Shown: positions 38,620-49,168 of the stretch, piece after piece
Numbering within the stretch: the first letter of the stretch is position 1
Layout of the letters: each line of letters starts with the position of its first letter
Assembly: GCA_031268405.1 (NCBI GenBank)
Contig: JAIRXF010000006.1
Span: 1-64,000, forward strand
DNA length: 64,000 nucleotides
Origin: Oscillospiraceae bacterium
Lineage (GTDB): Bacteria; Bacillota; Clostridia; Oscillospirales; Acutalibacteraceae
Reading direction: 5' to 3'
Notes under the pieces: model-generated
Databases searched by the model: none
What the model was told of the DNA's origin: nothing
What the model saw: only the letters and a program-made list of their open reading frames with translations
Made by a program: the position numbers and the translations under genes

Positions 38620-40692
38620 ATGAAAAAAAAAGACACCAACTCGTCGTACAATAACAGGGAACTCAGCTGGCTTGACTTTAATGAAAGAGTCTTGCGGGAA
38701 TGTTTTAGAAAAGATAATCTTTTATCGGACAAATTAAAATTTCTTGCAATAAGTGCGTCTAATTTAGACGAATTTTTTATGGTAAGAGTGGCTGGAATAA
38801 TGAAGCAAATAGAATCTAAATATACAAATGAAGATCTTTCTGGATCAACACCCAAGCAGCAAATGATAAAAATTACCTCAAAAGCACATGATTTTATCAA
38901 AAATCAATACGAGTGTCTAAATGAATTAATTTGGCCATTGCTTAAAAAAAATGGATTTAAATTTTTAAAATTCAATGAAATATCAAAAAAACAGGCCAAT
39001 TTTATAAAGGATTATTTCGATAAAATATTATTTCCAGTTCTCACCCCTATCGCTATAGATAAAATAAGACCGTTTCCACTGTTGCCAAATAAGAGCTTAA
39101 ATATAATTATCAGAATTTCAAGAAGTAGGAATTCTAATTTTAAGATTATACAAGTCCCCTCTATTTTGCCAAGATTTTTAAAATTACCAAGCAAGGATAA
39201 AAAAAGATACATTTTGCTTGAAGATGTTATAATTAGTAATCTTTCAAAATTTTTAAATCTAAAGGAAATAAGATCCGCTTTTACCTTCAGGGTGACAAGA
39301 AACGCAGATCTTGCAATTAATGAAGAAGCACAAGATTTGCTGTTGGAAATAAAAAAATCTGTAAAAAATAGAGATCGAGGAAGGCCGGTTAGATTAGAAA
39401 TAACTGAAAAAATGGATTTAAAAACAAAAAAATTTTTGTGTAATTCTTTGGGCGTAAAAAATCATGAAGTATACGTTTTGAATGGCCCATTGGACCTAAC
39501 GTTTTTTTTAAAATTTAGTGATTTAAACGAGATGAAACCATATAAATCTTTACCAATTTTCCCCGTAGACCCTCCCGCAGATTTTTATAATTGCGAAAAT
39601 ATCTTCAAGACTATACGAGAACAGGATAGAATGATACATCACCCTTACGAGAGTTTTGACTGGATTGTAAATTTTATAGATCAGGCAGCTTGCGATAAAA
39701 ATGTTCTTGCAATAAAACAAACCCTTTACAGGGTGAGCGATGATTCCCCGGTTGTAGGTGCATTAATAAAGGCCGCGGAGAACGGAAAACAAGTTACCGT
39801 GCTGGTGGAATTAAAAGCAAGATTCGATGAAGAAAACAATATATTGTGGGCAAAAAAATTAGAACGCGCCGGATGTCATGTTGTTTATGGAGTACCAGAT
39901 CTTAAAACTCATTGTAAAATCCTGCTTGTTGCCCGTAAGGAGAAAGATCGTATACGCAGATATATACATTTATCTACGGGGAATTATAACGAAATAACAG
40001 CGCAACTTTATACAGATATTGGAATTTTTACATGCAAAGAAACATTTGGGGCGGATAGCTCTTTATTATTTAATGAATTAACGGGGGGAACAAATCATCA
40101 AAAATACAATAAAATAGTAACTTCTCCGTTTGATATGCGTAAATTTTTTAAAAAAGCGATACAGAATGAAATTAAAAATAAAAAAAGAGGATTACCCAGC
40201 GGCATTGTGTTTAAAATTAATTCTTTGTCGGATACCGAAATTATAAAATTACTTTACAAAGCATCGCAAGCAGGAGTTAAGGTTCATTTAATTATTAGGG
40301 GAATTTGCTGCTTGGTGCCGGGAGTAAAAAAAATCAGTGATAACATAATTGTTTTAAGCATAATTGGTCAATTACTGGAACACAGTAGAATTTTTAAATT
40401 TGAATGTGCGGGCAAACCTTGTATTTTTATGGGAAGTGCAGATCTAATGCCAAGAAATTTAGATAGAAGAATTGAAATATTATTCCCCATAGAAGACGAT
40501 AATCTTAAAAAAAGAGTCACAAATATATTGAATATAATGTTAGAGGATAACGTAAATTCCAGATATCAGCTATCCGATTCGTCATATAAAAAATTCAAAA
40601 ATAAAAATAAAATTGATATAAACAGTCAAATAGAATTCTCAAAAATGGCAAGAAAAAATTTATACCAAGAAATACAAAAATATAATTTATAG
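38620..40692 (+). CDS. ppk1: Polyphosphate kinase 1
   Basis: Makes polyphosphate from ATP, about 690 residues. N-terminal YNNRELSWLDFNERVLREC, head domain, then the catalytic phospholipase-D-like halves with LVELKARFDEENNILWAKKLERAGCHVVYG, the active-site DLKTHCKILLVARKE and IHLSTGNYNEITAQLYTDIG, and the second histidine region ILEHSRIFKF. ATG 38620 lies 5 bases after AAGAG. Divergent from the pyrophosphatase-like gene with a 75-base gap; the two activities are metabolically linked, and shared regulation is possible. Confidence 0.95.
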   Translation: MKKKDTNSSYNNRELSWLDFNERVLRECFRKDNLLSDKLKFLAISASNLDEFFMVRVAGIMKQIESKYTNEDLSGSTPKQQMIKITSKAHDFIKNQYECLNELIWPLLKKNGFKFLKFNEISKKQANFIKDYFDKILFPVLTPIAIDKIRPFPLLPNKSLNIIIRISRSRNSNFKIIQVPSILPRFLKLPSKDKKRYILLEDVIISNLSKFLNLKEIRSAFTFRVTRNADLAINEEAQDLLLEIKKSVKNRDRGRPVRLEITEKMDLKTKKFLCNSLGVKNHEVYVLNGPLDLTFFLKFSDLNEMKPYKSLPIFPVDPPADFYNCENIFKTIREQDRMIHHPYESFDWIVNFIDQAACDKNVLAIKQTLYRVSDDSPVVGALIKAAENGKQVTVLVELKARFDEENNILWAKKLERAGCHVVYGVPDLKTHCKILLVARKEKDRIRRYIHLSTGNYNEITAQLYTDIGIFTCKETFGADSSLLFNELTGGTNHQKYNKIVTSPFDMRKFFKKAIQNEIKNKKRGLPSGIVFKINSLSDTEIIKLLYKASQAGVKVHLIIRGICCLVPGVKKISDNIIVLSIIGQLLEHSRIFKFECAGKPCIFMGSADLMPRNLDRRIEILFPIEDDNLKKRVTNILNIMLEDNVNSRYQLSDSSYKKFKNKNKIDINSQIEFSKMARKNLYQEIQKYNL

Positions 40693-40728
40693 CTCTATTA
40701 TTTTTAATATAGAATAAAATAGTCGTAA

Positions 40729-41814
40729 TTAATTATTTTCTGAAATGCCTTGCATTTTATTCGAATGCAAACGAGATATTAATCCCCCTTGAGATTGATC
40801 GATCATATTTTGTGTTGTTTTTATATTTCGATCTCTTTTTTGTTGTCGTATATCATTGCCCCAAAAATCAGCATTTATATAATGTCCCATAATTCTGGAA
40901 ACCAATCGTTCTGAGTATCTACGTTCCAATTCTTCAAACGAAAGATTTGTGTTAATTATTGTTGGTTTTCCCAACATAATACGTGAATCAACTATGCTGT
41001 AAACAGCAAAATTGGAAAATGAGTTTGAAAACTCTACTCCAAGATCATCGAGTATTAACAAATCGCAGTTTTTTATATGTTTATTGCTGTTATAATTATC
41101 TTTGTCAAATGAATTCGAAAATTTTTCTTCTTCTAGTCTTTCAACAATAGTTTCAACAGAACCATATATAACTCCCAAACCTTTGTCCAAAACTTCTTTT
41201 GCAATGGCAAGAGAAAGATGGGTTTTCCCTAATCCGGTTGCTCCTTGAAAGAAAAGATTTTTTGAATTAACCGAAAATTCTAGTGCATATTTTTTGCAAA
41301 AAGAAAAGATTTTTTCCATTCTCTTTCTCGGCGAATTCTCGTTAGAATTAGAAGATATTTCGGGATAATATTCAAGTTTTAATGAATTAAAAGAACAAAG
41401 GGAAATGGGTGAAAGTTTATTTAATCTATTGTATGCTTCTTGTTTTAACATTTTTTTTATGCAAGCACACATTTTCCCATCTAAATAACCACGGTCTTCG
41501 CAAAGATAACAATTTCGCCTTACCCTTAAAAAATCAGAAGAAATATTTATCTTGCGTTTTAAATTTTCAAACTCCTTTTGTAAAGCATCGCTTTTCTTTT
41601 TTAAATTTAAAATCTCTTCTTTTGCGTTGCTGCCAGAAAACACAGCCTTCGCAACAGAAACAGCAGTTCTGGACAATTCTTTTTCTATTTCTTTAGCACG
41701 CGGAAATCTCTTATAAAAAACCTTGGCTTTTTTTTTCACTTTAAGTTCTTCTTTTCTTCTGAGAACTTCTAGGTTTTTGTGGACTGTTTCGTAAATTTCT
41801 TTGTGGTATCCCAT
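40729..41814 (-). CDS. DnaC/DnaI-type replicative helicase loader
   Basis: 361 residues. Helical N-terminus, a zinc-binding cluster (CYLCEDRGYLDGKMCACI), then an AAA+ domain with Walker A FQGATGLGKTHLS, Walker B LLILDDLGVE and arginine finger region RYSERLVSRIMG. Loads DnaB-type helicase with DnaD. It lies downstream of the dnaD-like gene on the same strand, as in many Clostridia, separated by 260 bases that carry a parS-like site. Confidence 0.92.
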   Translation of the reverse strand: MGYHKEIYETVHKNLEVLRRKEELKVKKKAKVFYKRFPRAKEIEKELSRTAVSVAKAVFSGSNAKEEILNLKKKSDALQKEFENLKRKINISSDFLRVRRNCYLCEDRGYLDGKMCACIKKMLKQEAYNRLNKLSPISLCSFNSLKLEYYPEISSNSNENSPRKRMEKIFSFCKKYALEFSVNSKNLFFQGATGLGKTHLSLAIAKEVLDKGLGVIYGSVETIVERLEEEKFSNSFDKDNYNSNKHIKNCDLLILDDLGVEFSNSFSNFAVYSIVDSRIMLGKPTIINTNLSFEELERRYSERLVSRIMGHYINADFWGNDIRQQKRDRNIKTTQNMIDQSQGGLISRLHSNKMQGISENN

Positions 41815-42007
41815 AATTTTTCTCCCCTCTTCCCCCTCTAATTATACTTAAAAACTTGATATTTTAATTGCGCAATGACGTTGAAATTCGTAAATACCGC
41901 CAGTTGCAACTAATTTTTCTTGTAATTAAATTCAGTATTTATTTTTAATATTTTTTAAAAAATGTTTACAGTAAATTCGGATATTTATCAAAAGAAAATT
42001 TAACCAA

Positions 42008-42023
42008 TGTTTCACATGAAACA
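42008..42023 (-). promoter_or_regulatory. parS-like site (ParB-binding sequence)
   Basis: TGTTTCATGTGAAACA when read on the minus strand; identical to the site at 28136-28151 in the other orientation. It lies between the helicase-loader and dnaD-like genes. Confidence 0.75.
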
Positions 42024-42075
42024 TTTTTGCGAAATAATTCAAGTAAATTATCGGTTGGAAGATTTTTAAATTATT

Positions 42076-43044
42076 TCAATCAAAAACACTGAAACTTTTA
42101 TATTTTTTAATATCATAGGAGGGTTTTCGTTTTTTTATTACACTGGTTTTGGAAAATTCTGCTTTTTCAAGGTTTGCTTTTTCTAACGAATCTATCCCCT
42201 GAGTTCTCCAGCGCTTTAAAATAGTATCCATGTATCCAAGTATATATTTGCCTTTAGCATCAACGCAGCGATTATACGCCTCTTTTATAAGCTCTTCTTT
42301 TAATTTCCAATCATTGATCCATCGATTGGTGGCCTCTTCTTCTTTTGGCGTGGGTGAACGACGATCAACCCCTATAATCCCCTGAACACATTTCCATGCA
42401 TTTTTTATTGAATGAAGGGTTCTTATTTTTTTATCAGCTTTTTCTATTGTGTCAATTTCCTCGAAGCCCCACGATATACCCATCTTTTCTATATATTTCA
42501 TATTGTTTTTTCCGATGCTAACTGCGTATTGCAACAACATAGTTATTACACTCACAGGAAGTCCATCATTATCGTGTATCATTAGCAATAAGGCTGAATC
42601 CCCGTTTGATATGGTTCTACCAAGAATAATCTGAGCCTCTTCCATAAGAAAAGCTATTTTATCATCTTCTTGTATTCTTTTGGCAACTGATTCACTGTTT
42701 GGTTTTTGAGGACGCGACATTAAACGACGAATTTTCTGAGAGCTGCAATCCTGTTTTGTATTTGTATTATTCTCTGATTTTAGATCTAATTCAACACGAT
42801 TTTTAGCTTTATCAAATATAATCTCGGTTTCTAGCCAATAATTCATGGCATCGCTAACATCAATTACGCTCATCGATAAATCTCTGGAGATATCTTCTTT
42901 TGAAAAATTGTTACCAGCGTGTCTTAACATCCATAATAAAACTTTAATTTGCGCTGAACCCACAAGTTTTATGTGTTTATCAACAACAGAAGTAGGAACA
43001 ACAAACACGGAATTCAAAACACCAAGATCAATCAAAAACTCCAT
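42076..43044 (-). CDS. DnaD-like replication initiation protein
   Basis: 322 residues. N-terminal winged helix (KVLLWMLRHAGNNFSKEDISRDLSMSVIDVSDAMNYWLE), acidic/basic linker, then two DnaD/DnaB-like C-terminal domains (LGRTISNGDSALLLMIHDNDGLPVSVITMLLQYAV, and a second block around EEEATNRWINDW...GYMDTILKRW with the YxxxIxxxW motif). Needed in Firmicutes for helicase loading and primosome restart. Confidence 0.92.
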   Translation of the reverse strand: MEFLIDLGVLNSVFVVPTSVVDKHIKLVGSAQIKVLLWMLRHAGNNFSKEDISRDLSMSVIDVSDAMNYWLETEIIFDKAKNRVELDLKSENNTNTKQDCSSQKIRRLMSRPQKPNSESVAKRIQEDDKIAFLMEEAQIILGRTISNGDSALLLMIHDNDGLPVSVITMLLQYAVSIGKNNMKYIEKMGISWGFEEIDTIEKADKKIRTLHSIKNAWKCVQGIIGVDRRSPTPKEEEATNRWINDWKLKEELIKEAYNRCVDAKGKYILGYMDTILKRWRTQGIDSLEKANLEKAEFSKTSVIKKRKPSYDIKKYKSFSVFD

Positions 43045-43205
43045 TTTACCTCCACAAATTATTAATTAACATTCGGCCAAACAAAAACATGCAAATCGTG
43101 ATAAATTGATTTTAATATATTAAAATCAATCAGTCACAATAAAAATTTTACACCGGATATTATACGGTGTTTAATTTAAAGACAAATCCTTACTGAATAT
43201 TGGGG

Positions 43206-44849
43206 TTATTTTTTCAATTTTAACATAGGCATTACTTTTTTAAAAATCTCTTTTCCGAAAACTCTATAAATTACTCCAAATTTAAAGGTAATTGCTAAGT
43301 AAATGAATGCACTCACAATAGCACAAAATATTACCATCAGTATAGATGTAAACCTATCGTTATTCTCAACACGCATGATACTCTTGAAACACAATATAGT
43401 CAAAACCACCACAAAAGTAGAAACAAGACAAAGGGTAATTTCTTTTAGAGTTTTTTTGTAACTAACTTTGTAAGATTTTTTTATGGAAAACAAATTTATT
43501 AGAATAGACAAAGATAAACCAAGCATGGTGGAAAAACTTGGTCCATTGTGTGCTCCTAAACCAAATTTATCAAATAAAATCATTAGGGGGATATTCATTA
43601 CTGCATTCAAAATAAGTCCACTAATGGCGGCTAAATATGCTGTTTTAAACTTATTCAGCGATTGCATAATAATGCTAATATTGAGTTCAAAACTAGAAAA
43701 TATAGTAACAAATACACTAAAACCAAAAACTAGAGAACCAAACTTGCTATCTTTTCCATAAAAACCAATCCAAACGGGATTCGCTAACAAAGACAACCCC
43801 GTAGCGATGGGTATGGTTACAAAAGCGAGGATCTGCAGGGTTTTATTTATTTTTTCTTTTACTTTATCAAAATTTTTAGAAATAAGATCTTTGGTCAAAT
43901 TGGGCAATATACTAATAGTTATACCCCCGGCCAAGGAGGTCACTATTGAGTTTAATTTAAGTCCCCAAGTTGTTATAATGCCAAAGACGCTCTCGGCATC
44001 TTCTGTTGAAAACCCGCATTCTTTATTGAGAGTTGTAACAACAGTTAAAGAATTGACCAAAGAATAAGAAGAATCAACCATACTCACTATTATAAAGGGT
44101 AAACACGTAAAAATAAGTTTTCTAATAAGAAATTGGTTAGTTATGTTTTTTTCTTTTTTTGTTTCTTCATATTTTTGGGGGGTAAAAAGATTTTCTTTAG
44201 ATATTTTCGTTTTTAAATAAAGAGCGGAAACAATTGCACCAACCGTGGCTCCAAATACTGCCGTTCCAACGGCTTGTGTTATACCGAGGTTTAAAAAATT
44301 ATTTACGATATAACTTCCCAAAATAACAAAACTTACTCTAGTTATCTGCTCTAAAACTTGACTCTTGGAAGAAATTGAGATGTAACGATTGCCTTGCAAA
44401 TACCCCCTCATACTACCTAAAATGGCAACAAATAAAAGGGCAGCTGAAGAAATTCTTAAAACAAATGTAACATCTTGCTGTGTATTTCCGCCTTTAACGT
44501 CTTTAATCATATAATACGATATAATCGGAGCGCAAGCAAACAAAATAATAGTACACAAAAAAGCCATGGAAACCGTAATATTTCGGGCTAAACAGAAAAC
44601 CCTATTTTGAACGTTATAAAACCCCAAAGTGTTGTATTCACTAACAATTTTACTAATAGCCAGCGGTATGCCAATTGTGGAAAGAGTTAAAAATATATCA
44701 TATGTAGAATAAGCGTAGCTATAGAGGGCACCGCCTTTTTCGCCAATAATTGCATGAAACGGAATGACGTAAAGTATGCCAATAATCTTACCGATTATTA
44801 TATAAAATGTAGCCACAAAGGTGCCTTTTAGAAAATTATCTCTGCGCAA
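43206..44849 (-). CDS. Polysaccharide/lipid flippase, SpoVB/YtgP type
   Basis: 547 residues, about fourteen transmembrane helices of the MOP/MATE superfamily. The N-terminus MRRDNFLKGTFVATFYIIIGKIIGILYVIPFHAIIGEKGGALYSYAYS is typical of Firmicute SpoVB/YtgP proteins, which flip lipid II or other undecaprenyl-linked precursors. I cannot decide between MurJ-like YtgP and sporulation SpoVB from sequence alone. Same strand as glyA upstream, 76 bases apart. Confidence 0.9.
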   Translation of the reverse strand: MRRDNFLKGTFVATFYIIIGKIIGILYVIPFHAIIGEKGGALYSYAYSTYDIFLTLSTIGIPLAISKIVSEYNTLGFYNVQNRVFCLARNITVSMAFLCTIILFACAPIISYYMIKDVKGGNTQQDVTFVLRISSAALLFVAILGSMRGYLQGNRYISISSKSQVLEQITRVSFVILGSYIVNNFLNLGITQAVGTAVFGATVGAIVSALYLKTKISKENLFTPQKYEETKKEKNITNQFLIRKLIFTCLPFIIVSMVDSSYSLVNSLTVVTTLNKECGFSTEDAESVFGIITTWGLKLNSIVTSLAGGITISILPNLTKDLISKNFDKVKEKINKTLQILAFVTIPIATGLSLLANPVWIGFYGKDSKFGSLVFGFSVFVTIFSSFELNISIIMQSLNKFKTAYLAAISGLILNAVMNIPLMILFDKFGLGAHNGPSFSTMLGLSLSILINLFSIKKSYKVSYKKTLKEITLCLVSTFVVVLTILCFKSIMRVENNDRFTSILMVIFCAIVSAFIYLAITFKFGVIYRVFGKEIFKKVMPMLKLKK

Positions 44850-44925
44850 CGCATCTCGACCTTTCTTAAAAAATGTAAGACATATGGATTTTGGAATATG
44901 AACTTTTATTTAATAATTGGCACGG

Positions 44926-46179
44926 CTATTTGTAAATTGGATAATCTTTACAAATGGCCTTAACCTCGTACAAAATTTGTGCCTTGCTCTCTTTAAAATG
45001 ATAAATCGCCAATGATATAAACTCTGCGATTTTTTGCATCTCTTTGCACCCCAAGCCTCTTGTTGTAACCGCAGCTGTTCCAATTCTAATTCCGCTCGTG
45101 ATAAACGGGCTTAGTTTTTCGCCCGGGACAGTATTTTTATTAACAGTAATATTTAGTTCTTCGAGGCGAGATTGTAATTCTTTACCCGTTATTTTGCTTT
45201 CTCTTAGATCAATAAGAATCAAGTGATTATCCGTCCCACCAGATACTAAATTTAATCCTCTTTTTAGTATTTCTTTTGCAAGACTAGCGCAATTTTCAAC
45301 TACTTTTTTTGAATAAGTTACAAATTCATCGGTCATAGCTTCTTTAAAACACAAGGCTTTTCCGGCTATAACGTGCATTAGGGGTCCCCCTTGAGTTCCG
45401 GGGAAAACTGCGCTATCTATAGATTTTGCAAATTTTTCTTTGCATAAGATTAATCCGCCTCTTGGCCCCCTGAGAGTTTTGTGGGTTGTAGTTGTAACCA
45501 CGTCTGAATAAGGAACAGGGTTTGGATGAACACCGGCAGCAACCAAACCCGCTATATGGGCCATATCGGTCATCAGGTAAGCTCCACACGCGTCTGCTAT
45601 TTCTCTAAATTTTTTAAAATCAATAAATCTCGGATAGGCACTTGCCCCACAAATTATTAATTTTGGTTTTAATTTTATGGCCTTTTCGTATAATTCTTCA
45701 TAATTTATACAATGAGTTTTAAAATCAACATCATAAGAGATAAAATTATAATATTTCCCAGAGACATTCGCGGGGGATCCGTGGGAAAGATGCCCCCCAG
45801 AGATGAGATTCATTCCCAAAACTGTATCTCCGGGATTTAATAATGAAAAATACACAGCAAAATTAGCCGAAGCTCCCGAATGTGGCTGAACATTTGCATG
45901 TTCTGCTGAAAATAATTTGCACGCACGAGCAATGGCTAGATTTTCAGCTTCATCAACAAATTTACAGCCACCATAATATCGTTTTCCGGGATATCCTTCG
46001 GCGTATTTATTTGTGAGAATTGAGCCAGTGACAGCCATGACTGCCTCAGAAGTAAAATTTTCAGATGCGATAAGTTCTAAATTGTTTTGCTGTCTGTAAA
46101 GCTCTTTTTGCACAGCTTCTCCCAGATCTTTATCGAATCCCAAAATAAAATTCACTATATTACTAGTAGTATATTGCAA
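44926..46179 (-). CDS. glyA: Serine hydroxymethyltransferase
   Basis: PLP enzyme making glycine and methylene-tetrahydrofolate from serine. 417 residues. [57 protein letters not shown], and the PLP lysine in [20 protein letters not shown]. Complete and of normal length. Confidence 0.97.
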   Translation of the reverse strand: MQYTTSNIVNFILGFDKDLGEAVQKELYRQQNNLELIASENFTSEAVMAVTGSILTNKYAEGYPGKRYYGGCKFVDEAENLAIARACKLFSAEHANVQPHSGASANFAVYFSLLNPGDTVLGMNLISGGHLSHGSPANVSGKYYNFISYDVDFKTHCINYEELYEKAIKLKPKLIICGASAYPRFIDFKKFREIADACGAYLMTDMAHIAGLVAAGVHPNPVPYSDVVTTTTHKTLRGPRGGLILCKEKFAKSIDSAVFPGTQGGPLMHVIAGKALCFKEAMTDEFVTYSKKVVENCASLAKEILKRGLNLVSGGTDNHLILIDLRESKITGKELQSRLEELNITVNKNTVPGEKLSPFITSGIRIGTAAVTTRGLGCKEMQKIAEFISLAIYHFKESKAQILYEVKAICKDYPIYK

Positions 46180-46281
46180 ATTAATTATTCCTCCCCGTAA
46201 ACTTTAAAAACCAATTTTCCTAATTTTATTTTCTATTGGAGCACATTAATTTTGCAAATCAAACCCGAGCAATAATTGGGG

Positions 46282-47208
46282 TTAATTGATAATATTAGTT
46301 AAATTTTCTTTAATTTCTTTACAAATACTCTCGTTTACAGATGCTCCTAATTCTTTATTTAAATCTTTGTCTTCCGAGGGTGTTTCAAAGCGTTTAATAA
46401 CCTCAACATCTTCTCTTTTAACTGTTACAACTGAAGAAATTTTAGGGAATTTTTTTATTTGCACCTTGAGAACTCCCGTCAAAAGGTTGGATTCGACAAC
46501 AGTTCCCTCGCCCTCCTTTGTAAGAACAATGCTACAAATCGGCGGAGTGATTTGAGAAAACTCTGCATAAGATTGTTCTTCGTATTTTAAGCAACACATA
46601 AGACGACCACAATTACCGGAAATCTTAGAAGGGCTTAGAAATATTCCTTGATCTTTTGCGGTTTTTATTAAAACTGGCCTAAAATCATTCAGAAAAGTTG
46701 AGCAACAAAAGGGTTTTCCGCATATTCCAATACCACCCATAATTTTGGTTTCGTCTCTTGTCCCAATCTGCCTAAGTTCAATTCTTACATGAAAAAAATA
46801 AGCAAGATCTTTTACCAACGCCCTAAAATCTACTCTTTCTTTCGCGGAAAAATAAAACACAATTTTTTTGCAGTCTAATGTGTATTCCGCATCTATGGGT
46901 TTCATGTTAAGTTTATACTTATCTATTTTTTCCGTGAAAATTTGAAAAGCTTTATGGGATTTTTCACGGTTTTCATTGAATCTCATAGAATCGTCTTCCG
47001 TGGCTATTCTTATAACTTTATTCACAAAGCTATTCGTCTTTTTTTTCTCACAACAACATCTTGGATTTTCGGAAACAATTTGACCGTATTCTATGCCCCT
47101 GGATGTTTCCACTACAACGAACTGTCCAACCTTACACTTTTGCAAATCGCAAATAAATTGGTAATTTTTTCTGCTAGGTCTCAATTTCACCATTATCGAT
47201 TTGGTCAT
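46282..47208 (-). CDS. ricT: PSP1-domain protein RicT (YaaT)
   Basis: Part of the RicAFT complex that carries Fe-S clusters and affects mRNA processing, competence and sporulation in Bacillus. 308 residues from ATG 47208, preceded by GGAGAGG. Contains the PSP1 core CKVGQFVVVETSRGIEYGQIV, and cysteine pairs CCCEKKK, GICGKPFCCSTFL and CGRLMCCLKYE. In Firmicutes ricT normally lies near holB/tmk; here holA is about 2 kb away and holB 40 kb away. Confidence 0.93.
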   Translation of the reverse strand: MTKSIMVKLRPSRKNYQFICDLQKCKVGQFVVVETSRGIEYGQIVSENPRCCCEKKKTNSFVNKVIRIATEDDSMRFNENREKSHKAFQIFTEKIDKYKLNMKPIDAEYTLDCKKIVFYFSAKERVDFRALVKDLAYFFHVRIELRQIGTRDETKIMGGIGICGKPFCCSTFLNDFRPVLIKTAKDQGIFLSPSKISGNCGRLMCCLKYEEQSYAEFSQITPPICSIVLTKEGEGTVVESNLLTGVLKVQIKKFPKISSVVTVKREDVEVIKRFETPSEDKDLNKELGASVNESICKEIKENLTNIIN

Positions 47209-47416
47209 CCAAACCTCTCCTTCGCAGATGATTATCACGCGTTATACGAAATCTTCTAAAACAATCTTCATTTAAAGGTTTTTACTAAAACAAACGCAAT
47301 AAACATTTTTCAACTAATTTTTCGAACATCAAATTTTAACAATGCGTTCATTGTAACTGTTATTTAAAAGATTAGCAAAGCAAACCTAGAGAACAACACA
47401 ACAAAATTCAATACTC

Positions 47417-49054
47417 CTATCCCTTCCCCTCTCCCCATTGGAAACTGGATGGTTTTTTGTTTGTACTTACGGTTTGTTCTTGAATCGGTTGTGAGATGAC
47501 ATGATTTATGGCCCGCTTTTGAATTAGTTGTTGGAGGGTTTGTTCCTGAATTTCGTACAAGTCTGATTCATCAAATAAATTCTCTTTTCCTACTATTTCT
47601 TCCATTTGCTGATCTATAAAACTGCTAGAAAAATCAAAATCTCCAACCAAGCCTAATTTCGCTAAATCTAATGGCGAAATATAAGATAACTTAAAACAAC
47701 CATCTCCAGCGCACCAAAATATCAAATTCTCTCCCCTCAATGATAAAAAACTTTCTTGCGCAAATTTAGCTTTCAAAATATTAATCCCATAGCTTAAACT
47801 TTCGTCAACTGTTCTTTCTACGCTTCTAGCACTTGTACAGGTGTCGATCGCATCATAAGTTAACTTTTCAGTTGCACTATCATGCAGATATATTTCTTTT
47901 ATTCCATCTCTTGTTTTAAAAAGATAAGTTTGTTCATAAAAAACTTTTTTTGATACTCCTTTGTAATCTGATGCCGACAAGGGACCAAGCTCTACAATTT
48001 TTACTCGATTTAAATAACTTACATCATGCACTGTACTTGTTCTGCCAAATTTATCTCTACTGACGAATTCTTGCTTAATCTCTCCTCCATTGCCGTCTGT
48101 GGGCTCTTCATCTTGCTGCTGATCATAACCAGCGTGACGAATCATTAGACTTTCTCTACTCTCATTGCTCGTAATAATAATTACAAGCTTGTGTAATTCA
48201 ACTCTATGTTCAGAGGGTAAATATAAAAATCCTTCATCCACCATAGTTCTGAACTTTTCATCCATGCCCTCTATATCATTACGAAAAATCTTCTCGGCGT
48301 CATCGAAAATAATCATTGCTTGTTCGTTCTCAATAACAAAATCGGTAACAGATTGTATGCGTTGTGCTCCAGCAGCACTCTTGTAACCAGTATTGATTCC
48401 CAAAGCAAAAAGTTGATCCATTACATTGCCGCCACCATAACTACTGGGCGTTATAAAACCCGGAGTCACTGTCCTTAAACATTTGAGGTTTTTCAGCATT
48501 GCTTCTGCTATGATTTTGGCCGTTTTGGTCTTGCCGTTTCCACTATTGCCGACTATATATATGATGTGAACTCCCCTGCCCGTTGAATCTCTTCTGTCGA
48601 TTCTATCAAAATTATCAACTATAGAAAAAAGAATTTTTTTGATCTCTTTTTTGGCGAATTCATGTCCGGAAATTTGGGCAAATCCCGCATCTAATCTGGG
48701 TTCTAATTCCTCTATGCTTTTCACAAATACATCGCCAGAAGAACTGTATCTTTTAACCGCTACAACAGCGGGCATAACAATTTTTTTGAGACTCGAAATA
48801 GAAGATTCTAAATTTAAAATCACTTGTGTGATCATAAAAATGTTATTTACATAACGGCTAAAACCACTGGCACCACCAGAAAGCGCTGAAAATACAGCAG
48901 CCATCACCCCACCGCCAATCACTTCCGAGGTTTCGCTACCTTGATCGTTGGTTTTTCCTTCTTGCGAAATATTTTCTTTACCGGCAAAAGCCGGGGAATA
49001 AGATGAAAAACAAAAACTAATTGTCAAAATAATAGAAAATAATTTCTTATACAT
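47417..49054 (-). CDS. Secreted AAA+ ATPase, ClpB/Torsin-like
   Basis: 545 residues. A clear signal peptide (about 1-24, hydrophobic core then SPAFA-GK), a second hydrophobic stretch near 50-75, then one AAA+ module: Walker A IVGNSGNGKTKTAK (169-176), Walker B AMIIFDDAEKIF with DD instead of DE, sensor-1 LVIIITSNES, and a ClpB-like C-terminal small domain (DTCTSARSVERTVDESL). ATP is not normally available outside the bacterial cytoplasm, so a secreted AAA+ protein is unexpected; eukaryotic Torsins are the known lumenal relatives. Gln/Glu-rich C-terminus (EQTLQQLIQKR). No partner gene is adjacent. Export into a host cell is one possible explanation, not shown. Confidence 0.8.
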   Translation of the reverse strand: MYKKLFSIILTISFCFSSYSPAFAGKENISQEGKTNDQGSETSEVIGGGVMAAVFSALSGGASGFSRYVNNIFMITQVILNLESSISSLKKIVMPAVVAVKRYSSSGDVFVKSIEELEPRLDAGFAQISGHEFAKKEIKKILFSIVDNFDRIDRRDSTGRGVHIIYIVGNSGNGKTKTAKIIAEAMLKNLKCLRTVTPGFITPSSYGGGNVMDQLFALGINTGYKSAAGAQRIQSVTDFVIENEQAMIIFDDAEKIFRNDIEGMDEKFRTMVDEGFLYLPSEHRVELHKLVIIITSNESRESLMIRHAGYDQQQDEEPTDGNGGEIKQEFVSRDKFGRTSTVHDVSYLNRVKIVELGPLSASDYKGVSKKVFYEQTYLFKTRDGIKEIYLHDSATEKLTYDAIDTCTSARSVERTVDESLSYGINILKAKFAQESFLSLRGENLIFWCAGDGCFKLSYISPLDLAKLGLVGDFDFSSSFIDQQMEEIVGKENLFDESDLYEIQEQTLQQLIQKRAINHVISQPIQEQTVSTNKKPSSFQWGEGKG

Positions 49055-49168
49055 TACACTTCACTCCAATTGAATTTTATCGTCAACTTTATTCGCTCTG
49101 TAAAATAACTGTTTTTTCGTAAAAATAATAAATTTCAACTTGATTTTAATCGGTTTATCATAATTTTA

